This document shows, one piece after another, positions 33,384 through 44,602 of a stretch of DNA of 64,000 nt. Source of the DNA: Diplolepis rosae (Eukaryota > Arthropoda > Insecta > Hymenoptera > Diplolepididae); assembly GCA_030998225.1 (NCBI GenBank), contig JAPYXD010000608.1, positions 2,820,501 to 2,884,500 of the forward strand. The letters run 5' to 3'. The notes under the pieces were generated by a model. That model did no database searches, had not been told where the DNA came from, and worked only from the letters and a program-made list of their open reading frames with translations. Both the position numbers and the translations under genes were made by a program. How positions within the stretch are numbered: the stretch's first letter is position 1; each line of letters starts with the position of its first letter.

Positions 33384-33720
33384 ATTTCAAATTAATTAGT
33401 TGAGTTTGAAATTTTTGTCACTGCCTACATTATCGGAGGATCACTAGTCGCGTATCAGATAGGATACGTCATCGACAGGTGTCCTCGTAGACAATTTCAA
33501 ACTCTTATATCGCAAATAAAGCAAATGAATTCAATATTTAAAGAATTTGAAAATCTTTCTGTGGAAAAAAGACGCTTTCGACTGCGCTGGGATTCGAGCC
33601 CAGGTCTTTCAATTGCCGGTCGACTGCTCTAACCACTGAGCTACACAGGCGTCCGACATCTCCTTCTCCACAGGAAGATCTCCTTATATCTCCTAGTGGC
33701 TCTGCCTTGCGGCTGTAAAT
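33384..33720 (-). repeat. tRNA-derived SINE, near full copy
   Basis: On the minus strand a tRNA-like head (about 33655-33575) holds an A box TAGCTCAGTGGTTAGAGC (33643-33626) and a B box GGGCTCGAATCCC (33601-33589), the internal RNA polymerase III promoter, with a paired T arm CTGGG..CCCAG. A tRNA-unrelated body follows and ends near 33384 in TTAATTTGAAA next to a TA-rich tract. Partial copies are at 33721-33830, 56545-56795 and 14895-14970. The head lacks a full cloverleaf, so it is not a tRNA gene. Confidence 0.75.
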
Positions 33721-33830
33721 GATTCCAAATTAATTAGTTGAGTTTGAAATTTTTGTCACTGCCTGCATTATCGGAGGATCACTAGTCGCGTATCAGATAG
33801 GATACATCGTCGACAGGTGTAGACTTGTTA
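33721..33830 (-). repeat. SINE 3' fragment in tandem with the SINE
   Basis: Starts ccaaattaattagttgagtt and repeats the tail of the adjacent SINE (tattatcggaggatcacta type motif) nearly base for base up to gtcgacaggtgt. It is a direct duplication of the tail or a second truncated insertion. Confidence 0.7.
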
Positions 33831-34799
33831 GCAGCAAAGAGTTCAATATTATATTTATCATACGATACTACTGGACAATTTTAGTTAATACCATATACAG
33901 GGTGTATAAAACAATGGAATGATGAAATATGTCAAAAGAATCGCATTTTCGGAAAAAATATTTACCATAAAATTTTTGTAGTTTTAAAAGATTTATCTCA
34001 CGCATGCTCAAAATGATTTTTTGTTTGACTAAGTTCATCCCGAAATCCCCGCGAGTTTTGCGTGAATACCGTGCTAATTCTGTACGGATTTGGAGCGGAA
34101 TTCTCTCTAATTAAGTTTTTTTTAAAGTCACCTCACTAACATAAAATATCTAAGTGTAGTAGATACATTTATGACTGTGACTTTTCATAAAAACGCAACC
34201 CCCACCCGGTAGAAATATTTTAAGCAATTATTAAATTATATTTGTAAAATGGGTCCAAATCCGACAATTAGTGAAAATTCTGTGATCGAGAAATTGCCAT
34301 GTGCAACATAACCTACATGACATGTCAAATTAGATAATATGTATAACGAAAAATTATGAAGAATTCACTTTGTACACACTTCAAAAAATATAGCACATAT
34401 GCACATATGTTGCGAATGATTTTGGAGGTTAAGCTTTTACAAGTGAAAGGTGTACATGCATGTACAACTGTAGAAAGTAAACAAATCTTTATTAGTATTT
34501 TTAATTTTTTTTTGCTTTTTTTGAATGGACAATTTTATTTTGAATTGGAGAATAGCAAATTCATTTTAAATAATACAGATATATTAACATTTAGAAAATG
34601 ATCAAAGCTGTAAGCATAAGGTAAAGAAATCAATTACCGAGATAGAACCATTTTCTGAGGAAATATAATTTTTTCTAAGTTCAAATTTTAATATGTTACT
34701 TTTTTTCACTTAAAAAGGCATTAAAAAATAAATTTTCTAAATCATTAATATCAAATATGCATGGCAAATTTCCTCTTTAATAATTAGTACCTTTACGTA
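33831..34799. other. Unassigned noncoding stretch
   Basis: AT-rich. The + frame 34356-34601 has no recognised homology and is rich in F, I, L and K. Confidence 0.25.
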
Positions 34800-35480
34800 T
34801 ATTATAAAGTTTTTGAAGCTTGCTCTTATTGTGATGTGCAAGAAAATGTTCTTTGCGCAAATCTATGTCGTGCTCTTGGAATCTGAAAGTCATCCTTTTC
34901 ACAATTCCTTTCAATCTACAGGCACGACGTCTTCGTGGATTGTTTTCATGTTTTGTTAAATGATGAAGAGAGCTTAACTGCTGAAAAGTAAAACTAGTGC
35001 TGCTGCTCGGCTTTCGACAATATTTTTCGGCAAACTAGGATCTTGATGTTGATGATTTTTACTGAACTCAAGCTGTTTGGTACCGTGTACAATGGATTAA
35101 GGTCGATTGGTCAAGTCGAATAAGGTGAAGCTGTTTATTTTTGATGTGTTTATAACAAGAGTAAAAACATATTTCCACCATTTGTTACTTGCACGGCCGA
35201 CACAGAGTAGTAGGACGTTTTTGGTAGGCTAAATCAACACCACTCATACTATCCCCAGTATTTTTTACCGTTAATGGGCATGTAGTTTTGTTTTTGTTTC
35301 CAACAGCTTCCTGAGTGCGGTCAATGCCAGATGCAATAATCCTCACGTCCCTCTTACAATGCCATATGACTGCTGTGATATCTCTGGAATAATAAATTTT
35401 GGATTCTCCGGGTTTTAGATTTTCATCTGATTTCTTTTTGGCTAGAGTTGCAGGTAAACAAATCCTACAACGATAAAATC
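34800..35480 (-). pseudogene. piggyBac-type transposase, C-terminal half
   Basis: Minus-strand frames read LPATLAKKKSDENLKPGESK, ITAVIWHCKRDVRIIASGID and NTGDSMSGVDLAYQK. After a frame change comes GRASNKWWKYVFTLVINTSK, INSFTLFDLTNRP. This is the piggyBac pattern lKWkDkrdV..lst ... mGGVD..Dq..s.Y ... R.s.KWw..if..linvsi.NaFil. A later block (ACRLKGIVKRMTFRFQEHD) may be the decayed cysteine-rich tail. Multiple breaks. It is distinct from the fragment at 1-455. Confidence 0.7.
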
Positions 35481-35755
35481 AGAAAATAACCGCAAGAATA
35501 CGTCTTATTTTTTAATAACATCTGGGAAAGTTTTAAGGACGTAAAAAAATAGGCGGATGATGTACAAGCGCTAGTATTTTTCACAATAATTGCTTACAAT
35601 TCGATCACAACTTTCTCGCCTAGTAAAAGATCTTTATTCTTGGCACAAAAATTTATGTCATGATTGGAATCGTTTGCGCTAGGCCTCTCAGATTCCTCGC
35701 TTAAACGCAAAAATATTTAGATATTAGTTGAAACCTTTTTCGACTCATTGCATTT
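35481..35755. other. Unassigned short stretch
   Basis: No recognised content between the piggyBac and mariner fragments. Confidence 0.25.
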
Positions 35756-35757
35756 CA

Positions 35758-36262
35758 CACAAGCGGACAATCGCATAAATCAGCGGCTATCTCTCTTAAA
35801 CTTATATGACGATTTTCAGTCAACATTTCCTTCACTTTAGCGATGTTAACTTCAGTTGAAGACGTTTACGACCGACCAGAACGAGGCAAATCTTCCAGCA
35901 CATCTCGACCGCTTTTGAATGCACTGTACCACTCGAATGCATGTTTTTTTGATAAAGTCGATTCACCGTAAGCCTTCTGTAACATTTTCAGCGATCCCGC
36001 ACACGAAATTCCATTTGCAATGCAAAATTTCAGACAAATTCTTTGTTCGATATTCTTATCTATTGGAAAAATTGCGAAACACACTTGTGATAAACTGACA
36101 ACATCGAGCCCTGTGAACAAACTAAATGACAGATCGCGCTCGAACTCCACGCCAGTATAGAGAACAGTGGTGCCAACTTTGCGTCAAAAGGGTTTTTGAC
36201 AATCTCCTTAAGCGGGCTTTTTGAATGATCAATTCCCGATACTTTTTTGACGGAATGTATTT
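35758..36262 (-). pseudogene. Mariner, 5' end and DNA-binding domain only
   Basis: The right end has an eroded terminal repeat (GTCAAAAAAGTATCGGGAAT on the minus strand). The frame then gives EQRICLKFCIANGISCAGSL, KMLQKAYGESTLSKKHAFEW, YSAFKSGRDVLEDLPRSGRS. After a stop it continues TSSTEVNIAKVKEMLTENRH and ends near 35758. Only the paired-like DNA-binding region remains; the catalytic domain is absent. It is an irritans-related lineage different from the 10149 copy. Confidence 0.82.
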
Positions 36263-37129
36263 CTCGCGCACTGACCGTATGCCATTTCGTATCAATTTTT
36301 GTTTTAAATTTGGTTGATAGTGAGTGTACAGATTTTTTTCACTAGATACCAATTCGTAAAATTCGTCATTTAAAAATAATGAAAAATAATCTTTTTCTTT
36401 GCTTCCTGAAGGTAAATTATAAAATCATTTATCAATTTCTTTTTTTGAATATTTACAAAATGGCTTGGACTTTAGAATAAAATAAAAAAATTGAAACTGC
36501 TTAAAAGAAGTTTCAATGTATGTTTTAATTTGTCTTAAATTCAAAGTCTAAGCTATTTTGTAAATATTTTAAAAAGGTAGGTAGAATATAATACATTATT
36601 TAATGTTCAGTAATTTAAATTAAATACAGCTAGTTGAAAAAAGAAAACGATCCAACCTGAATTGATGCGAGAATACCCGAAACAATCTTCCTTTTTTCCT
36701 AGTCGCAGCGACAACATCATTCGAGTAGTAGGAACGTCGAGTCCCTTGGACATACAACGCGGTGATAAAGTTAAGGACAATTTTAACTACATTTAAAGTC
36801 TACTAGTTTCTGAAGCCAGAAACTTAAAATATGAGATACTACATTTTATCAAGACATGAGAACCAGGGGCTATTTTTCTCAGTGTACTTTCAATAACCCA
36901 TGCCTAAAAATTAGTTCATGTATTCTTAAAATCAACTGTATAAAGATATATTTCCTATATTATATATTTAAAAAAAATATTTCATGTGATATTTATATCC
37001 GGGAATAAGGATTGAAATCTGTCAAATCTTAACCTCAAGGCATGAAATATTTTGTATTTGGGACATTCTTTTACAAATCGTACACGCATTTTGAGTTCAG
37101 AATTTAGATTTGCATAAAAATCTTTTTAT
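36263..37129. other. Unassigned noncoding stretch
   Basis: AT-rich. A block at 36945-37015 (aaagatatatttcc, gatatttatatccgggaataa) resembles 39288-39345 in direct orientation, so it belongs to the repeat B complex. Confidence 0.35.
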
Positions 37130-37714
37130 AGCTTCTTTTTGATAAATCAACCAACACGTGTATAGGGATTTTCGTAAAAAAAATTTTCCGAGAAATATAT
37201 CAACTCATTTTGATAAAATTGGATAAAATGCTAAATTCTTTTGAACTTAAAATTCATTATCTCCGGTTAAAATAATCAAATCGATTTCGGGTTTGTTTCA
37301 TTTTTTAGCTTATTACGTTAGGTTTTCAGATAAATATTTTCATAATTTTTATTTTGTTAATTATATTGAGACATAGCGCATATGTTAGTTTTTTCCAAAT
37401 TTTTCTACTGAGGGGGCAAACATGCAAAAATTATTTAAACAATTAAATTGCTTATATCTGTAGTTAATTAACGAAATAAAAATTATGAAAATATTTACCT
37501 GAAAATCTAACGTAATAAGCTAAAAAATTAAACAAACCCGAAATCAATTTCATTATTTTAACCGGAGATAATGAATTTCAAGTACAAAAGAATTTAGCAT
37601 TTTATCCAATTTTATCAAAAGTTTAAGTTGATATATTTCTCGAAAATCCCTATACAAGTGTCGATTAAATTAATAAAAAGATGCCACAGAAAAAAATTTA
37701 AGACTTTTAAAAAT
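37130..37714. repeat. Foldback made of repeat B
   Basis: 37150-37370 (for example atctccggttaaaataatca, gcttattacgttaggttttc) is the inverted complement of 37470-37700. The loop at 37370-37440 contains actgagggggcaaacatgc, shared with 28752. Arms are about 220-240 bp with modest divergence. Confidence 0.75.
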
Positions 37715-39177
37715 TATAAATAACTGGCTTATATCGACTCTCAATAATATTAATAGATAGATGATTTTTTACTTTGACTTTAGGGTCCAGAAATAATGTA
37801 AACTCAGGGTTTTATTTTTTCCTCAAACGTTTCGACTCAGATTGGAGTCCTCATCAGTGAGATTTATTTCTATAAAAATACAAAGGAAGAAAAGAATAAA
37901 AAATTGCACGTGTGACGGATAAACATTATGTTGGCAAACGATACAAATGAATTGCACTTGTGAAACTATAGAATAGGTCTAACTAAATTTACGAATAAAA
38001 AATTGAAAATTGTACAAAATTTGCTATAAAAATATTTATTTATTTATCTTCTAATGTTTCTATTATAATAAATTAAAAATTGTATCTATATACAACTTCC
38101 TGATGAGGCTGAAAAGTTTAGAATTTATTTCCCCTTTTACCACAATGTTTATTTGTCACACTTGCAATTTTTTAAGTTTCTTCCACTTGTATTTTTACAG
38201 AACAAATTATGTACGGTTTATATTTTTGTAGATTTAGTTATTCAGACCAATTTTACAGTTCACACATCAAATTCTTTATAAAACATTTTTTTTTACCACA
38301 ATGGTTTTCCGTCCCGTGTTACTGCAATGTTTATCCATCACACTTCAATTCTTTTTCACTTTTTTTTTTTCACTTCTTATTATGTATTCTTATATATTTA
38401 GACCAATTTGATAGTGTCATATATGCAACTCTTTTATATCAGTTTTACCACAAAGTTTTTCGTCACAAGTGCAATTTTAAGGTTCTTCTTTTGCATTTTC
38501 ATAGGGGAAAATTTTGCACATCTTATTTTTTATATTTTTATTTTTTAGACTAATTTTATGGTTGCACATGTGCAATTAAGTTATATCGTTTACCACAATT
38601 TTTATCAGTCACACCTCAAACTGTTTAAGTCTTCCCTATGTAATTTCACACAATAAAACCTTTTGTATAGTTTCTTTCGCAAACTCAGTTATTCAGACCA
38701 ATTTTATAGTTTCAAACGTGCAATTCTTTCATATCATTTTTTACCATAATGTCTATCCGTCACATGTGTAATTTTTAAGGTTCTTCCTTTGCATTTTTAA
38801 TAGAAAAATTCTGCACACTTTTTATTTATTTTTGTTCGAATTTAGTTAGTATGGACCAATTATATGGTTTACATGTGCAATTTTATCATAATGTTATCCG
38901 TCACACGTGTTAAAATTTTTTAATCTCCTTCCCTATGTATTTTTATAGCAAATTTTGTACAATTTTTTATTCGTAAATTTAGTTAGACCTATTCTATAGT
39001 TTCACAAGTGCAATTCATTTGTATCGTTTGCCAACATAATGTTTATCCGTCACACGTGCAATTTTTTATTCTCTTCTTCCTTTGTATTTTTATAGAAATA
39101 AATCTCACTGATGAGGAATCCAATCTGAGACGAAACGTTTGAGAAAAAAATGAAATCCTGAGTTTACTTTTAAAAAT
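37715..39177. mobile_element. Foldback element with internal tandem repeats
   Basis: 37797-38030 and 38945-39165 are inverted copies (AAACTCAGGGTTTTATTTTT / ... TGAAATCCTGAGTTT; gtgacggataaacattatgt / acataatgtttatccgtcac). Between them about seven degenerate units of 125-185 bp repeat the core TTTATCCGTCACACGTGCAA (38146, 38329, 38455, 38599, 38752, 38892, 39040). ACTTTTAAAAAT occurs at both borders (37703-37714 and 39166-39177). The flanking repeat B sequence resumes after 39177, as in the copy at 29085. This supports an insertion. The 114-codon + frame at 38209 lies in the repeat units and is not a gene. Confidence 0.7.
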
Positions 39178-39689
39178 GTTAACAATTCTTTTTTTAACTC
39201 TATACGATTTGTAAAAGAATGTGACATTTCCCTTAAATCAATATGGCCAAAAAATCCATTTACATATTTTAAAAGTCGACTAGCTAAAGATATATTTCCA
39301 TATTTCAAAATATATTTCACGTGGTATTTACAACCGGGAATAATTTTTGAATACTGTAGACGCATGACATCTAGACACAAAGTATTTTCTGTCTTCCTTG
39401 GAGTGTTATACTACTCTGTAATTTTTTTTTCATTTTATTTATTGGCTTAAACGATGCATAAACTATCTAAAAATGATTAAAAAATTATGAATGGGAAATT
39501 TTAAACACTTTTACAGCTTATTTTCTGAGGCGTCTCCAAACGCTCCGAAATATTTGAAAAGGCCGCTGCGCCACACGTAGCATTTTGGAGTGCTGTAGTC
39601 CAGTCGGTACTTTTTGTCAGTAGTGTTATACAAGTTATACAACATAGGCTTCTCATACTCTTGAAATAAATACACACAAACCAGCTATG
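39178..39689. other. Continuation of repeat B and unassigned sequence
   Basis: 39178-39240 continues repeat B (aacaattctttttttaa, acgatttgtaaaagaatg), comparable with 29085-29130. The rest is unassigned. The minus frame 39380-39105 spans two different repeats and is not taken as a gene. Confidence 0.35.
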
Positions 39690-39801
39690 TCAATGAAAGT
39701 AGTCTATCTGATTCTGCTTTTATCTTCTCTACCATTTACCAAATTTTCAAAACAAAATTTTATGAATTTTGAACATAAACATGTAGAAATCTAAAATTAA
39801 T
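39690..39801. repeat. Hairpin MITE family A, half copy
   Basis: Contains AAAGTAGTCTATCTGATTCT, ttttatcttctctaccattt and the right flank found in the copy at 49400-49500 (aacatgtag, ctaaaattaatc). It is interrupted by the foldback at 39802; its flank tttgctaatttgct resumes at 40536. Confidence 0.6.
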
Positions 39802-40538
39802 CAAAGGCCGTAGCAGGATAAGCATGGTCTGGGTGCCCCCGCTCGGATTTGATCTATATATTGCCATATATATCCATATTTTTTAAAAATTGATAACGAT
39901 CAATTCCACAGACAGGGTGCGGATAATTGTTGATACACCCTCGCATTCATATAAAGTGTACTATGTCGTCCACTATGCAGCAAATATGTAAAAATAAATG
40001 AGATATTGTACGTGATTAACGAAAAACTTCCATGAGTATAGAAACAATTGCTTCAATGAGTCATAGGGTATCAATTGTTCCATACATTGTAGGGGCTAAA
40101 GAAGTTTTTACTTTTTTAAACTATGAAGTACCTCTCCAAAAATTTTCGAAAAAATATATATTGTCACTTTGAATTTGAGAGTGATATAGAAAAAAAATGG
40201 TGGGTGTTCAAGAAGTAATTGACATTAAAAAAATTATTCAAAAATTAAAAAAAAATGTTTATCCCCTTTTTATAAACGGAATGGGTTCTTGAACTTTTTT
40301 CAGAACCTCTTTAGTACCCTCTATAACATATATTTTAGCCACCAAGATCGGTTGAGCCGTTTTCGAGGAAATAGGATTTTGGGATTTTTTTAAATTCGTT
40401 CATAACTTTTGTAAAAAAATTTTTATCGAGTTGATACTTGGGGTGAATTTATCTTGTAATGGGAGCCACTTACCCTCGAGATATAGATCAAATCCGAGCG
40501 GGGGCACCCAGACCATGCTTATCCTGCTACGGCCTTTG
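39802..40538. mobile_element. Element with CAAAGGCCGTAGCAGG ends, 737 bp
   Basis: The ends CAAAGGCCGTAGCAGGATAA and TTATCCTGCTACGGCCTTTG are exact inverted repeats, extending about 54 bp through gctcggatttgatctata. It sits inside the MITE A flank, so both borders are supported by interrupted homology. No obvious target duplication. The interior is noncoding. Confidence 0.8.
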
Positions 40539-40647
40539 CTAATTTGCTAAGTATTACTTGCACTCAAATAGTTGTACCTAGCTAGGATCGGAAAAATTGA
40601 GTGAATTCTTTTTTGAACTTTGATTAATTTTCTTCAAATAACCAATA
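40539..40647. other. Short unassigned stretch
   Basis: Remainder of the MITE A flank, then nothing recognised. Confidence 0.25.
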
Positions 40648-41065
40648 CACTCGAGATTCCTTCCAACGAGCATTCCCTTATACGTGCATGGCACTGTTCC
40701 CTACAACGAGCAGCTAATCGACCTCTTTTCCCCCACTACTATGGGAGAAAACGCGCTCGAATTTGAAACAGTAATTAATATTATTTTAGGTTACGATCAA
40801 TAATGGCTTATTTTCCCGTACTACATTAGATTGATCGAATTGTATTTTGAGTACATACTTTCAAAGACGTCAATTCCATCTTGAATACTCGCAAATTACT
40901 CTTTCATGCACTTTTTCACTACATACAATTATTTACATAGCATCACTGACTGCGCGCATCATATAACGCGCATAACAACAAGTAGGGTATGGAGGGGTTC
41001 CATCTCACGCTCGTTGCAGAGAACACTCCGATGCTCCAGCTTCTCGTTGGAGGGATTCTCAAGTG
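40648..41065. mobile_element. TA-flanked MITE with CACTCGAGATTCC ends
   Basis: TA at 40646 and 41066 flanks CACTCGAGATTCCTTCCAAC and GTTGGAGGGATTCTCAAGTG. A second inner motif pair (ACAACGAGC and GCTCGTTG) also matches. No coding sequence. Confidence 0.65.
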
Positions 41066-41601
41066 TATACCATCATTAAGTCAATATTTTAAAGTGCTCA
41101 AATTAATTTTTTTGAAAAAAATATTGAAAAATGAAGATTTTACAGCTGAAGTCCCTAAACTTCTTTTTTTTGCGGTGAGCACGATAACTATGGAACGACT
41201 CATCTGATATCGAAGAACTAAAAAAATTCAGTTAGTCTATGATAAGACGCTGTCAGTGAATGAAGGATTTTTCATTTGTTGAAAAACTTTTGAAAAACGA
41301 AAATTTTAACGTACCAAAAAGATGAATTTTTGGTCAAGCTATTTTTTCAAAAATAAAAATTTTGCTAATTCCTTTGTTCAGACAGCATTTTGTCATATAC
41401 TAACATAATCTCTTTGGTCTTTTGATTTCAGATGGACCATTCCAGAATTTAAGGTCGAAAAAGAATTTACTTAATTTTCCTGCTTCCAACTAGGTATAAC
41501 TCCCTTAAAGCAAAACCTATGAAACTACGGTGATGCAAGGGGGCGAATGCAAGAAAAGAACAAAATAAATTATGTGAGGCGTTTTTCGGAAATACACGTA
41601 A
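41066..41601. other. Unassigned noncoding stretch
   Basis: AT-rich, with no recognised content other than the outer edge of the palindrome that follows. Confidence 0.25.
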
Positions 41602-42109
41602 CTTGCAAATTTCGGGATATAATTTTTTTAAGTATGGCACTCGGGAACAATTATTTTTTTCTAACAGCTCACTGTAAAAGCAGTTTTGAATATAAAATGT
41701 AACCCTTGCACTTGAAATGCGCGAAAGAGTACAAGCTTTCAAAAAAGTTATAGCACACATTTCGTTGTTTTTTTTTGCAATAACAATATAGTACATTTTT
41801 ATAAACAATTGAATTTTTTTTAATTTGGAACTAATTTTCTCCGATTTTTTTGTTTCTAAATTTTTGTTGACGTTTTTTTTTTAATATGCAGGCAAAATTT
41901 TGGAATGGAAAAATGAAAACTGTAGGTGTAATTAATTTATAAAATCTGTCCCGCGCGTTGCAACGAGCGAGCTCGCACGATGCAACTACGCTTAAGCTTG
42001 TTTAGGCATGCTCGGACTCGAAGCACGTGTGGCAGTGAATGCAGTGGCCGCTGTTTTAGTTTTCTGTGAATATTCCTCAAGTGTTCACCTATTTCAAATT
42101 AATACAGAA

Positions 42110-42306
42110 ATGCCAAGCTCTCGATTTAAACATGTCTGCTGCAATCCGTTTAATAAAAAAAAATCATAGTGGAAAAAAGCAAAAAAAAATTTGCGTCGCG
42201 TTTCGTCCTCGATACTTGAAAAATTGAAAATATTCAAACCGGATGATGTTTTGTGTACACAATGCAGAAAGAAGCAAATGAAATGGAGATGAAAGATTTT
42301 TGTTGT
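42110..42306 (+). pseudogene. Unknown Cys-rich frame, left arm copy
   Basis: ATG opens MPSSRFKHVCCNPFN, then a one-base change in an A run breaks the frame. A later frame gives LRRVSSSILEKLKIFKPDDV and LCTQCRKK, followed by a donor-like GTAAGT at about 42307. The spacing of CC and CxxC suggests a small zinc-binding N-terminal domain. I do not recognise a named family. The reading is paired with the right-arm copy. Confidence 0.4.
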
Positions 42307-42794
42307 AAGTACATTCAAACTTGTGCGTAGCCAATTTTAAAACGAATCATTAGTTATAATGATGAATTGATGAGTGAAATTTTACGATAAAATTACTCTA
42401 AATGATACAATTAAGACCAAAGGAAAAATATGGTATAAAAATTCAATCCAACAATAAGTATTTAGTGAAAATTTCTCAATAATGTGAAATTCAATTGAAA
42501 TTCTTACTTCTGAACAATCATTGAACGATGCGCAGCAGTGATCATCGCAATCACTGTCACAAATCAGATTCTGTTGAGCTACCTTCAGTATCATTGGACT
42601 CCAAGGCTGGATAAACAAAAAAATGTCTTGAAATTTTCACTAAATACTTATTGATGGATAGAATTTTTATAAGATATTTTTCCTTTGGTCTTAATTGTAT
42701 CATTTAGAGTAATTTTATCGTAAAATTTCACTCATCAATTCATCATTATAACTAATGATTCGTTTTAAAATTGGCTACGCACAAGTTTGAATGT

Positions 42795-42992
42795 ACTTAC
42801 AACAAACATCTTTCATCTCCACTTCATTTACTTCTTTCTGCATTGTGTACACAAAACATCATCCGGTTTAAAAATTTTCAATTTTTCAAGTATCGAGGAC
42901 GAAACGCGACGCAAATTTTTTTTGCTTTTTTCCACTATGATTTTTGTTATTAAACGGATTGCAACAGACATGTTTAAATCGAGAGCTTGGCA
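42795..42992 (-). pseudogene. Unknown Cys-rich frame, right arm copy
   Basis: Mirror of the left-arm frame on the opposite strand. It reads MPSSRFKHVCCNPFNNKNHS, GKKQK, and again needs a one-base change in an A run to reach the LRRVSSSILEKL...CTQCRKK part. That both copies keep the same layout but carry different length A runs suggests independent decay after duplication. Confidence 0.4.
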
Positions 42993-43500
42993 TTTCTGTA
43001 TTAATTTGAAATAGGTGAACACTTGAGGAATATTCATAGAAAACTAAAACAGCGGCCACTGCATTCACTGCCACACGTGCTTCGAGTCCGAGCATGCCTA
43101 AACAAGCTTAAGCGTAGTTGCATCTTGCGAGCTCGCTCGTTGCAACGCACGAGACAGATTTTATAAATTAATTACACCTACAGTTTTCATTTTTCCATTT
43201 CAAAATTTTGCCTGCATATTAAAAAAAAACGTCAACAAAAATTTAGAAACAAAAAAATCGGAGAAAATTAGTTCCAAATTAAAAAAAATTCAATTGTTTA
43301 TAAAAATGTACTATATTGTTATTGCAAAAAAAAAAACAAAGAAATGTGTGGTATAACTTTTTTGAAAGCTTGTACTCTTTCGCGCATTTTAAGTGCAAGG
43401 GTTACATTTTATATTCAAAACTGCTTTTACAGTGAGCTGTTAAAAAAAAATAATTGTTCCCGAGTGCCATACTTAAAAAAATTATATCTCGAAATTTTCA

Positions 43501-44483
43501 AGTATCACATTGAAAAAAAAAACGTGTCGATTATTTTCGAAGTAAAAAGGCAAAAAGATATATTTCGTCGAAAAAAAAATTTCGACTAAATCTCTCATGA
43601 AATGACCCATATATATATATATATATATTATATTAAGGCTGTAGGGCAAGTTTTTCTAGAAGAAGCGTTTGAAAGAGAGGTTAAAAACGAAAAACCGGAA
43701 TGTGAAAGATAGCTACCGAAAATCTGCCCCTCTACTTACCACTAAATCGGCGCCGAAGTCGCAGGAACGCGAACACGGCCCCGGCCTTGATTATAGTTGT
43801 AAGTGGGAGGGCTGGATTTCTCAGGCTACCAATATCCTTGAGAGATGCGCTATTTTCCGGGTACTTTGCAGCTTAATTACAGATGAAGTAAATTAGTTAG
43901 AATTTTTTAGATTCATCCATTGGAAATGACAACTTAAAAATTACTTAAAGAGAATTTGAAAGAAAATTTCAAAGACGATATCAAAGAGAAATTTGTAGAA
44001 AATTTGAAAATAAATATTATAACAGGAAAAATCATAACGGTGAAAAATTAAGTTGAATTTCGCGATCAATTCACCATGCGAAAAGATAATCGGGTATATT
44101 TTTTTACAACAGATAGAACCCTTATGATAATGGATAAAAACTTTAGAAAAACATTGAACTTTACTAAAATTCAAAAACCTACAAAAATGAATAGCAAAAG
44201 AAACAAAAAAAGGAAACTACTATCATTTTACCCTTACAGTTAAATAAGAAACTGAGGATAATTTATCTGACACTTTGAATCAAATAAAATAAAAAAATTT
44301 ACTCACTACACCCATTATCTCAAAAATTAAATCTATGATCAATTAGTACTTCAAAATTTTCAAAATTCAAACATACACCTTGGGAATAAATAAAATTAAT
44401 TTTCGATAGCCTTTTTTTTCTTCAGAAATAAAATCCGGAAATCGATATATTCTCATCATACAAGAAAATTTTACAAAATACTA
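43501..44483. other. Unassigned, with an AT microsatellite
   Basis: (AT)n at about 43611-43629. A GC-richer patch at 43735-43830 (ggcgccgaagtcgcaggaac) has no recognised identity. The frames in the region are short and unconvincing. Confidence 0.3.
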
Positions 44484-44602
44484 TTAGTAGAATAGTGGAA
44501 GTCATTCTCCGATAGTGTGATTGCTTTAGAGTTTGAGAAATTTGTCAAACTCTTAAGCAATCACACTATTGCCCAATGAATATTCCACTATTCTACCAAT
44601 TC
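44484..44602. repeat. Small hairpin MITE
   Basis: TAGTAGAATAGTGGAA and TTCCACTATTCTACCA with inner GATAGTGTGATTGCTT / AAGCAATCACACTATT. The stem is about 50 bp with few mismatches and a short loop. Confidence 0.75.

Larger units (their letters stand above)
41602..43500. repeat. Large palindrome, arms about 875 bp, spacer about 150 bp
   Basis: 41602-42475 is the inverted complement of 42625-43500 with about 95% identity by eye. Examples are GGCATGCTCGGACTCGAAGC and GCTTCGAGTCCGAGCATGCC, and ACTAATGATTCG in both arms. The spacer 42476-42624 is unique and GC-richer (gatgcgcagcagtgatcatc). Each arm carries the same broken reading frame pointing toward the centre, listed separately. Ends lack an obvious target duplication. 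Confidence 0.85.

Noticed and set aside
33573..33655. A functional tRNA gene
   Set aside because: A and B boxes and a T arm are present, but the acceptor stem does not close and the unit continues into a body shared with other copies, so it is a SINE head.
38209..38553. 114-codon + strand frame
   Set aside because: It lies in degenerate tandem units of a foldback and is dominated by F, Y, S and H from AT-rich repeats.
37797..39165. CRISPR-like array
   Set aside because: Spaced repeats are degenerate, 125-185 bp apart and held in a foldback of a eukaryotic genome; no short identical repeats with unique spacers.
41467..41808. 113-codon minus-strand frame
   Set aside because: Part of it is duplicated in the opposite arm of the palindrome without conservation of the frame, and no domain is visible.
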